A stretch of 64,000 bases of DNA from the NCBI GenBank assembly GCA_963822435.1, contig CAWGHN010000004.1, positions 992,001-1,056,000 on the forward strand, given 5' to 3'. The stretch comes from JAUYQR01 sp963822435. GTDB lineage: Bacteria; Pseudomonadota; Alphaproteobacteria; Rhodobacterales; Rhodobacteraceae. The notes below the pieces were generated by a model, which did no database searches, was not told where the DNA came from, and saw nothing but the letters and a program-made list of their open reading frames with translations. A program made the position numbers and the translations under genes. Positions 17,635-24,389 of this stretch are shown piece after piece (positions within the stretch are counted from its first letter, which is position 1; each line of letters starts with the position of its first letter).

Positions 17635-18393
17635 CTACTGACCTCGGAAACGGGACGGGCGCTTGGCAAGAAAGGCCGCGACGCCCTCGCGGAAATCCTC
17701 AGTGGCGCCGCACAGGCCCTGCAACCGCGCCTCGAGCGCAAGCTGCGCCGCAAGGTCACGGTCAAAGCTGCCGTTCAACGCGGTTTTCAGCGCCTTGAAA
17801 GCCATCGTCGGCCCGCTTGCCAGATGCGCCGCCCGAGCCGCCACCACGCCTGCAAACTCCGCGTCCGGCACCGCTTCCCAGATCATCCCCCAGTCAGCCG
17901 CCTGCCGCGCACTGATCCGGTCGGCAAACAGCGCCGCCCCCATCGCCCGCGCCATTCCCACCACACGCGGCAACGTATGCGTGCCGCCTGCGTCCGGGAT
18001 CAGCCCGATGCGGGTGAAGGCCTGAATGAAACTGGCGCCTTCCGCCGCGATCACCACGTCGCAGGCCAGCGCCAGGTTCGCCCCCGCCCCGGCTGCCGTG
18101 CCATTCACCGCCGCGATCACCGGCACCGGCGCCTCGGTGATCGCCATCAGCATCGGCACATATTCATCGCGCAGCACCGCCTCGACATCCAGGCTGCCGG
18201 CATCCGTCAGGTCCTGCCCCGAACAGAACGCGCGCCCCTCGCCTGTCAGCACGATCCCACGCCCGCCATGTGCCGCCGTCAACGCAGCCGTCAACTCGGC
18301 CCGCATCCGGCCTGACAACGCATTCATCACGTCCGGCCGGTTCAGCGTGATCGTCGTCACGCCGCCTGCTTCGCTGACCCTGATCGTCTGCAT
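17635..18393 (-). CDS. Enoyl-CoA hydratase/isomerase family protein, PaaG-like
   Basis: A 252-residue crotonase-fold protein. Oxyanion-hole segments are visible as GEGRAFCSGQDLTDAG and AAVNGTAAGAGANLALACDVVIA, and the catalytic region is IQAFTRIGLIPDAGGTHTLPRVVG, with aspartate in place of the second glutamate. That combination is closest to PaaG, the ring 1,2-epoxyphenylacetyl-CoA isomerase, but no other phenylacetate genes are present, so the substrate is open. The frame begins earlier (18441), but GGAGG just upstream of the ATG at 18393 fixes the start. It lies between ccmH and cfa on the same strand. Confidence 0.88.
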   Translation of the reverse strand: MQTIRVSEAGGVTTITLNRPDVMNALSGRMRAELTAALTAAHGGRGIVLTGEGRAFCSGQDLTDAGSLDVEAVLRDEYVPMLMAITEAPVPVIAAVNGTAAGAGANLALACDVVIAAEGASFIQAFTRIGLIPDAGGTHTLPRVVGMARAMGAALFADRISARQAADWGMIWEAVPDAEFAGVVAARAAHLASGPTMAFKALKTALNGSFDRDLAAQLALEARLQGLCGATEDFREGVAAFLAKRPSRFRGQ

Positions 18394-18454
18394 CACTGGC
18401 CTCCGTTTGCCCGACCTTAGCCGCAGAACAAAGCGGGCCAATCGCTCCGTCGCG

Positions 18455-18898
18455 CTAACCCTTCAGGATTTCCCGCAGCCGCGCTTCATCGCTGTCGCTC
18501 AGCTCGACCTCCGGCGTGCCAACCCGGCGCCGCTGCGTTGCCACCGCGATGCCCAGCCCCGCCAGCAACAGCGTCGGCCCCGCCAGCCACAGGATCAGGT
18601 TCGACCCCTCCGGCGGCGGATTGAACAGCACGAATTCGCCGTAACGCGCGACGATGTAATCCACCACCTCTGCATCGCTGTCCCCCGCCACCAGCCGCTC
18701 GCGAATGATGATGCGCAGGTCGCGGCTGATCGGGGCCACGCTGTCGTCGATGCTTTCGCCTTGGCAAACCGGGCAGCGGATATCGCGGCTGATCGCGCGC
18801 GCCCGCGCCTCAAGCACCGGATTGGGCAGGATCTCGTCCGGCTGCACCGCCAGCGCCGGGCTTGCCATCAGCAAGAGCGCCAGAACCAGCCGCTTCAT
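18455..18898 (-). CDS. ccmH: Cytochrome c biogenesis protein CcmH
   Basis: Thiol-disulfide subunit of the haem lyase module (System I), which keeps the apocytochrome CXXCH cysteines reduced. The 147-residue product has a signal peptide (MKRLVLALLLMASPALA), the RCPVCQGESI motif with cysteines 42 and 45, DLRIIIRERLVAGDSDAEV, the YGEFVLFNPP stretch, and a C-terminal membrane anchor (LILWLAGPTLLLAGLGIAV). The ATG overlaps the ccmF stop (ATGA), so the pair is coupled. Longer in-frame starts upstream lie within ccmF and are unlikely. Confidence 0.94.
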   Translation of the reverse strand: MKRLVLALLLMASPALAVQPDEILPNPVLEARARAISRDIRCPVCQGESIDDSVAPISRDLRIIIRERLVAGDSDAEVVDYIVARYGEFVLFNPPPEGSNLILWLAGPTLLLAGLGIAVATQRRRVGTPEVELSDSDEARLREILKG

Positions 18899-20868
18899 TC
18901 CGCCGGAACCCCGACCGCCGCCACCTTGCGCGCGCCCGCCGCCACCCGGTAGCGCCGGTCGCTCAGCGACAAAAAGCCGCCCAGCGCCATCAGCAGGGCC
19001 CCGCCCCAAAGCCAGTTGGCAAAGGGCTCTACGTAGCTACGCACCGCCCAACCGCCATCTTTCTGCGGATCACCGATCACCAGATAGATGTCACGCAGGA
19101 AACTATAGTCGATCGCGGCCTCGGTCGTTGGCATCCCTGCCACCGGATAGATCCGTTTTTCCGGGAACAGTTGCGCCACCTGCGCTCCGTCCCGCATCAC
19201 CGTCATATCCGCCATCGTCGACACGTAGTTTGGCCCTTGCACTTCGTTCACCGCGTTCAGGGTCACCTCATAGCGGCCAAGCGGGAACGTCTCGCCGATC
19301 TGCACGATGCGGATATCCTCGACCTTCCACGCGTTCATCGCCGCCACCGCAAAGACCGTGATCCCCAGCCCCGAATGTGCCGTCATCTTGCCCCAGTCGG
19401 CGCGCGGCAACCGCGTCAGGCGCCCCAGCCGCTCCGCCACCGCACCGCGCCCGGTGCGCGACCAGATGTCGGTCAACGCACCGAACACCACCCAGGCGCC
19501 AAGCGCCGCGCCCACCGGCCCCAGCGCCGACCGCCCGGTCTGCATCGCAAACGCAAGGCCACCCAAAGCCACCGCCAGCAGCGCCGCGCCCCAAAGTGAC
19601 CGCAGGTTCCGGCTGGCATCCGCCCGCTTCCACGCCAGCATCGCGCCCAATGGCAGGATCAGCGCCAAGGCCACAAAGAACGGCGTGAAAGCCGCGTTGA
19701 AGAACGGCTCGCCCACGCTCATCGTCCGCCCCAGCAACATTTCCACCACCAACGGCCAGATTGTCCCGATAAACACAACAAACGCCGACACCGCGAGCAG
19801 GATGTTGTTGGCAATCAGCGCGCTTTCCCGGCTGACCACCGCGAACAGCCCCTTCGCCTCCATGGCACTTGCGCGCAGCATGAACAGCAGCAGCGCGCCC
19901 CCGGTGAACACGCCAAGGATCATCAGGATGAACACGCCCCGCTCAGGGTCATTGGCAAACGCATGGACGCTCGTGATCACCCCTGACCGCACGATGAATG
20001 TGCCGATCAGGCTGAACCCAAAGGCCATGATCGCCAGCAAGATCGTCCACGCCTTCAGACTTTCACGCTTTTCCACTACGATGGCGCTGTGCAACAGCGC
20101 CGCCGACAACAGCCACGGCATGAAGCTTGCGTTCTCCACCGGGTCCCAGAACCAGAACCCGCCCCAGCCAAGCTCGTAATACGCCCACCACGACCCCAGC
20201 GCGATCCCGATGGTCAGAAACACCCACGCCGCCAAGGTCCACGGCCGCACCCAGCGCGCCCAGGCCGCATCGACCCGGCCCTCGATCAGCGCCGCCACCG
20301 CAAACGAAAACGCCATGCTCAGGCCGACATAGCCAAGATACAGAAACGGCGGATGAAACGCCAATCCGGGGTCTTGCAGCAGTGGGTTCAGATCCTGCCC
20401 ATTCATCGGCGGCACGTCCATCCGCCAGAACGGGTTCGACGTGAACAACATGAACAACAGGAACGCGACCCCGATCATGCCTTGCACGGAAATCACCCGC
20501 GCCTTCAGCGTGTCGGGCAAGTTCGACCCGAACCGCGCCACTGCCGCGCCATAGACCGCCAGGATCAGCACCCACAGCAAAAGCGAGCCTTCGTGGTTCC
20601 CCCAGACGCCGGAAATCTTGTAAAGCATCGGCTTGTCGGTGTGCGAATTCGCTGTCACCACGCTTAGCGAAAAGTCTGATACCACAAAGGCATAGGTCAA
20701 GGCCGCAAAGGCAAACCCCACCAGCAAGAGCTGGATCACCGCCGCAGGTTCCCCCACCGCCATCATCCGCGCATCACGCCGCCAGGCCCCCCACATCGGC
20801 AGGGTGGATTGAATGATCGCAACCGAAAGCGCCAGAACCAGCGCAAAGTGTCCAAGCTCGACGATCAT
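18895..20868 (-). CDS. ccmF: Cytochrome c haem lyase subunit CcmF
   Basis: Large integral membrane protein that attaches haem to apocytochrome c. About 657 residues with many membrane segments. It carries the tryptophan-rich WWD signature WGGFWFWDPVENASFMPWL, the motif GVWGNHEGSLLLW, and histidines in LAFHPPFLYLGYVG and TSVHAFANDPERG that fit haem ligands. The frame can start at a TTG (20880) or at ATGs at 20874 and 20868. I prefer 20868 (MIVELGHFALVLAL), which has GGAG 8 bases upstream. Operon with ccmH; other ccm genes lie outside the window. Confidence 0.95.
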   Translation of the reverse strand: MIVELGHFALVLALSVAIIQSTLPMWGAWRRDARMMAVGEPAAVIQLLLVGFAFAALTYAFVVSDFSLSVVTANSHTDKPMLYKISGVWGNHEGSLLLWVLILAVYGAAVARFGSNLPDTLKARVISVQGMIGVAFLLFMLFTSNPFWRMDVPPMNGQDLNPLLQDPGLAFHPPFLYLGYVGLSMAFSFAVAALIEGRVDAAWARWVRPWTLAAWVFLTIGIALGSWWAYYELGWGGFWFWDPVENASFMPWLLSAALLHSAIVVEKRESLKAWTILLAIMAFGFSLIGTFIVRSGVITSVHAFANDPERGVFILMILGVFTGGALLLFMLRASAMEAKGLFAVVSRESALIANNILLAVSAFVVFIGTIWPLVVEMLLGRTMSVGEPFFNAAFTPFFVALALILPLGAMLAWKRADASRNLRSLWGAALLAVALGGLAFAMQTGRSALGPVGAALGAWVVFGALTDIWSRTGRGAVAERLGRLTRLPRADWGKMTAHSGLGITVFAVAAMNAWKVEDIRIVQIGETFPLGRYEVTLNAVNEVQGPNYVSTMADMTVMRDGAQVAQLFPEKRIYPVAGMPTTEAAIDYSFLRDIYLVIGDPQKDGGWAVRSYVEPFANWLWGGALLMALGGFLSLSDRRYRVAAGARKVAAVGVPAE

Positions 20869-21034
20869 GCCCATCTCCAATGTTGCGATGATGATAGGCG
20901 CTCTGCCCTCCAGTTGAAAGGTGCTGCGCCGATCCGTCGCGCAGATGTCAGCGAACCATTGGCCGCATCCCTACCACCCAGGCGTTCCGCGGCTTCACTC
21001 CGCCTCGTCGAGTGGGGATGGGGGCGGGTGGCCG

Positions 21035-21469
21035 CTAGCGCCGCCCCGCTTTGCGCGTGCTCAACAAAAGGTTTGTCTCCGACGTCGTCACCCCCTCAAG
21101 GTTACGAATTCGCATGATCGTCTCGTCCAGCTCCTGCAAGGTCTGCGTGCCCAGTTCCGCGATCAGGTCCCAGCGTCCATTGGTCGAATGCACCGCCTGC
21201 ACCGTGGGCATCCCCTGCAACCGCGCCATGATCCGCTCCGCGCCTCGCCCCTCGATCCCGATCAGGATCAGACCGCGCACCGGGGCCGCACTTACATCGG
21301 CCCGCGTCACCACGGTGAACCCCGCAATCTCGCCCCGCTCCGCCAACCGCTCCATCCGCGCCCGCACCGTGGCGCGGCTTAGGCCCAGCCGCTCGGCCAG
21401 TTCCGACAGCGCCGCCCTCCCGTCGCGGCGAAGTTCGGCAATCAGTCGCAGGTCAGTATCGTCCATCAT
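21035..21469 (-). CDS. Lrp/AsnC-family transcriptional regulator
   Basis: A 144-residue regulator with an N-terminal helix-turn-helix (DDTDLRLIAELRRDGRAALSELAERLGLSRATVRARMERL) and a C-terminal RAM ligand-binding domain (VRGLILIGIEG...). It starts at one of two adjacent ATGs (21469 or 21466) behind GGGGA. It diverges from arginase and ornithine cyclodeaminase, so it is probably their arginine- or ornithine-sensing activator. A small palindrome, TTGCCGCAA (21532-21540), in the shared gap is a possible site. The effector is inferred from position only. Confidence 0.92.
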   Translation of the reverse strand: MMDDTDLRLIAELRRDGRAALSELAERLGLSRATVRARMERLAERGEIAGFTVVTRADVSAAPVRGLILIGIEGRGAERIMARLQGMPTVQAVHSTNGRWDLIAELGTQTLQELDETIMRIRNLEGVTTSETNLLLSTRKAGRR

Positions 21470-21577
21470 GCGCAAGTTCCCCGCCGTTTCGCACAACGCG
21501 CTATCCGAACCGACAATAACATCGCTATGATTTGCCGCAACCTGGAACCATCCTCCCCCGATCAAAGGAGCCTGCCC

Positions 21578-22501
21578 ATGTCAAAGACCATCCTCATCGG
21601 TGCCCCCGTCGACAGCGGCCAACGCCGCCCCGGCTGCCTGATGGGCCCCGCCGCCTTCCGCGTGGCGGGCCTGACGCAGGCGATCCGCGACCTTGGCCAT
21701 CTGGTGCAGGATTGGGGCGATCTTCCCATCCCTGAGGTCGACCCCGTGGCGCACCCGAACCCCGCCGTCCATTCGCTGGCCGAAACGCTCTACTGGACGG
21801 ATGCCTTGGCCGACAAGGTTGACGACGCGCTTTCCGAAGATGGCTTCCCGATCATTCTGGGCGGCGACCATTCGCTGGCCCTCGGCTCTGTCGCCGGTAC
21901 CGCCGCCTACGCCGACCGTCAGGGCCGCCCGCTCTACCTGATCTGGCTCGACGCACATTCCGATTTCCACACCCCCATCACCACCACCTCCGGCAACCTG
22001 CACGGAACGCCGCTGGCCTATATCGCCGGCCGTGACGGCTTCGACGCCTTCCCGCCCTTCCCCGCCCCCGTGCCCCCCGACCACATCTGCCTCTTCGGCA
22101 TCCGCTCGGTCGACCCGGCCGAACACGCCGCCCTCCTCCAGCACGACATCGCCATAAATGACATGCGCACGCTGGACGAACGCGGCATCATCGCCCCGCT
22201 GCGCGAATTCCTCGACCGGGTCCGCGCCGATGGCGGCATGTTGCATGTCTCGCTCGACGTCGATTTCCTCGACCCCCTGCTCGCCCCCGCCGTCGGCACC
22301 ACAGTCCCCGGCGGCACCACCTTCCGCGAAGCACATCTGGTGATGGAACTGCTCCACGAAAGCGACCTCGTCACCTCCCTCGACCTGGTCGAGCTTAACC
22401 CCTTCCTCGACGACCGCGGCATGACCGCCCGCCTGATGGTCGATCTCGTCGGGTCGCTGATGGGCAAAAAGGTCTTCGACCGCCCGACACGATCCAAATA
22501 G
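21578..22501 (+). CDS. rocF: Arginase
   Basis: Hydrolyses arginine to ornithine and urea with two manganese ions. The 307-residue product has the metal-binding motifs GGDHSLALG, WLDAHSDFHTP and SLDVDFLDP, and the end motif SLDLVELNPFLDDRGMTARL. The frame begins upstream at 21527, but AAAGGAG at 21564-21570 fits the ATG at 21578. ocd follows after 13 bases, making an arginine to ornithine to proline route. The Lrp-type gene is divergent. Confidence 0.95.
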   Translation: MSKTILIGAPVDSGQRRPGCLMGPAAFRVAGLTQAIRDLGHLVQDWGDLPIPEVDPVAHPNPAVHSLAETLYWTDALADKVDDALSEDGFPIILGGDHSLALGSVAGTAAYADRQGRPLYLIWLDAHSDFHTPITTTSGNLHGTPLAYIAGRDGFDAFPPFPAPVPPDHICLFGIRSVDPAEHAALLQHDIAINDMRTLDERGIIAPLREFLDRVRADGGMLHVSLDVDFLDPLLAPAVGTTVPGGTTFREAHLVMELLHESDLVTSLDLVELNPFLDDRGMTARLMVDLVGSLMGKKVFDRPTRSK

Positions 22502-22514
22502 GCCGGAGCAAGAA

Positions 22515-23543
22515 ATGCTGAACCTCGTCCCCTTCGTCTCCGTCGACCACATGATGAAACTGGTCCACAAGATCGGCATCGAACGCGTCCTCACCGACCT
22601 CGCGCTTGAGATCGAGGCCGACTTCCGCCGCTGGCCCGCCTTCGACAAGACCCCCCGCATCGCCAGCCACTCCGACGTCGGTGTCATCGAACTGATGCCC
22701 ACCTCGGACGGCGAAACCTACGGCTTCAAATACGTCAACGGCCACCCCTCGAACATGAGCCGCGGCCTGCAAACCGTTACCGCCTTTGGACTTCTGGCCG
22801 ACGTCGCCACCGGCTACCCGCTTCTCCTCAGCGAAATGACCATCCTCACCGCCCTTCGTACCGCCGCCACCTCGGCAATGGCCGCCCGGCACCTCGCGCC
22901 CCCGAACGCCACCACTATGGCGATCATCGGCAATGGTGCCCAAGCCGAATTCCAGGCCCTCGCCTTCAAGGCGATCTGCGGCATCACCCACATCCGCCTT
23001 TACGACATCGACCCCGCCGCCACCGAGAAATGCGCCCGAAACCTCGCCGGTCGCGGCCTGACCGTCACCCCCTGCACCACCGCCGAAGGTGCCATCCTCG
23101 GCGCCCAGATCATCACCACCGTCACCGCCGACAAACAGCTCGCCACCATCCTCACCGACAACATGGTCGGCTCCGGCGTCCACATCAACGGCGTCGGCGG
23201 CGACTGCCCCGGCAAGACCGAGCTGCACCGCGACATCCTCCTGCGCTCCACCATCTTTGTCGAATACCCGCCCCAGACCCGCATCGAGGGCGAGATCCAG
23301 CAGCTTGCCCCCGACCACCCCGTCACCGAGCTTTGGCAGGTCATTGCCGGCACCGCCCCTGGCCGCACCGGCGCGACCGAAGTCACCCTCTTCGACAGCG
23401 TCGGCTTCGCGATCGAGGATTTTGCGGCCCTGCGCTACATCCGCGCTCAACTGTCCGCCACCGGCCTCGCCCAGCAGCTTGACATGATCGCCGATCCCGA
23501 CGATCCGCGCGATCTTTTTGGCATGCTTCTGCGCGCAGCATAG
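22515..23543 (+). CDS. ocd: Ornithine cyclodeaminase
   Basis: Converts ornithine to proline and ammonia with bound NAD. The 342-residue product has the mu-crystallin/OCD layout: FKYVNGHPSN and MTILTALRTAATSAMAA around residues 70-130, the Rossmann motif MAIIGNGAQAEFQ near 136, and GVHINGVGGDCPGKTEL with the catalytic aspartate near 228. The gene follows arginase by 13 bases and ends in a strong terminator. Its codon use is extremely C-rich on the plus strand, like its neighbours. Confidence 0.95.
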   Translation: MLNLVPFVSVDHMMKLVHKIGIERVLTDLALEIEADFRRWPAFDKTPRIASHSDVGVIELMPTSDGETYGFKYVNGHPSNMSRGLQTVTAFGLLADVATGYPLLLSEMTILTALRTAATSAMAARHLAPPNATTMAIIGNGAQAEFQALAFKAICGITHIRLYDIDPAATEKCARNLAGRGLTVTPCTTAEGAILGAQIITTVTADKQLATILTDNMVGSGVHINGVGGDCPGKTELHRDILLRSTIFVEYPPQTRIEGEIQQLAPDHPVTELWQVIAGTAPGRTGATEVTLFDSVGFAIEDFAALRYIRAQLSATGLAQQLDMIADPDDPRDLFGMLLRAA

Positions 23544-23544
23544 A

Positions 23545-23568
23545 AAAAGGGGGCCGCAGCCCCCTTTT
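23545..23568. terminator. Bidirectional intrinsic terminator
   Basis: A perfect 10-base stem, AAAAGGGGGC with GCCCCCTTTT, around a CGCA loop. It begins two bases after the ocd stop and also serves the convergent KGG gene. Confidence 0.9.
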
Positions 23569-23608
23569 ACTCGTTACTCCAGCCTGTCAACGCGTCAGCA
23601 CCGGACGA

Positions 23609-23836
23609 TCAGGAACGACCACCCTTCTTGCCCGCTTCCGAGGCGCGCTCACGGTCGTTGGCAAAGTTGCCGCCCGACGCTTCGCCGCCCTTGCGACCAG
23701 CTTCCGCTGCCCGCTCCGGGTCGTTCTTGAAGTTGCCTCCCGAAGCCTTGCCGCCCTTGCTGGCAATTTCACGCTGCTTTTGGTCATCCATCGAGGCAAA
23801 GCCGCGTTTCGACGTGTCATTACCTTGGTTGGCCAT
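23609..23836 (-). CDS. KGG-repeat (YciG/con-10 type) general stress protein
   Basis: A 75-residue hydrophilic protein made almost wholly of stress-induced KGG repeats: RGFASMDDQKQREIASKGGK, ASGGNFKNDPERAAEAGRKGGE, then ASGGNFANDRERASEAGKKGG. Such proteins are abundant in stress and desiccation responses, with no known enzymatic activity. AGGAG lies 8 bases before the ATG. GGAAC-N16-CGTT upstream (23887-23911) marks an EcfG general-stress promoter, which fits the protein family well. Confidence 0.92.
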   Translation of the reverse strand: MANQGNDTSKRGFASMDDQKQREIASKGGKASGGNFKNDPERAAEAGRKGGEASGGNFANDRERASEAGKKGGRS

Positions 23837-23886
23837 GGTAATTCTCCTGGGTTGATCCGACAGGGTTCACTGCCTGCCTGTCCCCC

Positions 23887-23911
23887 AACGCTCTACGCCG
23901 CAATTTGTTCC
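23887..23911 (-). promoter_or_regulatory. EcfG-type (general stress) promoter of the KGG gene
   Basis: Minus strand: GGAAC (23911-23907), 16 bases, CGTT (23890-23887), 51 bases before the ATG. Same motif and spacing as upstream of cfa. Confidence 0.75.
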
Positions 23912-23927
23912 GTTTTTCGTCCCCTAT

Positions 23928-24197
23928 TTAATGCAGGCGCAGCTCGCCCACGACATTGCGCCACTCTCCCGGTGCAATCAGTTTGCGGTGTGTGAACCGC
24001 ACCGAATGCAGCGGCCCCTCGACGTTGCCCTGCCAGAATTCGATGAACTTGAAAAGTTGCGGATAATCCGGCGCAAGATCATACTCTTGCCAGATGAAGC
24101 TGTTGATAACACTGCGATAATCCGGCATCCGGTAGTACAGCTCCGCTGTCGTCAGCCCATAGCCCTTCAGCATCAATTCGGTTTCGGTTTTCGGCAT
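23928..24197 (-). CDS. usg: Usg-like family protein
   Basis: An 89-residue alphaproteobacterial protein of unknown function. It matches the Usg family over its whole length: ELMLKGYGLTTAELYYRMPDY, IWQEYDLAPDYPQLFKFIEFW and EGPLHSVRFTHRKLIAPGEW. The track frame extends to 24353, but the homologous part starts at the ATG at 24197, with AAGGG upstream. It is a soluble protein with many aromatic residues. It diverges from gyrA across a gap that contains a palindrome. Confidence 0.85.
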   Translation of the reverse strand: MPKTETELMLKGYGLTTAELYYRMPDYRSVINSFIWQEYDLAPDYPQLFKFIEFWQGNVEGPLHSVRFTHRKLIAPGEWRNVVGELRLH

Positions 24198-24257
24198 CTG
24201 CCAACCCTTGTTTTCCTGCCATGTGGCGAATCTTGGCACAGTTGCAGGAAAAATCAA

Positions 24258-24276
24258 TGATAACAGTCTGTTGTCA
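24258..24276. promoter_or_regulatory. 19-bp palindrome between usg and gyrA
   Basis: TGATAACAG, one base, CTGTTGTCA: 9-base arms with one mismatch. It lies about 40 bases upstream of the gyrA -35 and 60 bases before the usg start. Regulator unknown. Confidence 0.45.
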
Positions 24277-24315
24277 CTATCCGTTGGCGGCTGCCAAACC
24301 CAGCGCAACCCGCCA

Positions 24316-24343
24316 TTGCACCCCATAGCTTGGATGGTGTAGT
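24316..24343 (+). promoter_or_regulatory. Candidate gyrA promoter
   Basis: TTGCAC (24316-24321), 16 bases, TGTAGT (24338-24343). A start near 24350 would place the upstream TTG at 24330 outside the message and supports the GTG start at 24390. Confidence 0.4.
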
Positions 24344-24389
24344 CTCTGCACAACTAAATCTTGACCCAAGATCGAAGGCTGATCCCATC

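Noticed and set aside
21021..21047. GGGGCGG/CCGCCCC hairpin at the end of the Lrp-type gene
   Set aside because: It includes the stop codon and has no U-run; probably only GC-rich sequence.
24330..24389. Upstream TTG start for gyrA
   Set aside because: It lies inside the likely promoter (24316-24343). The GTG at 24390 fits the family N-terminus better.
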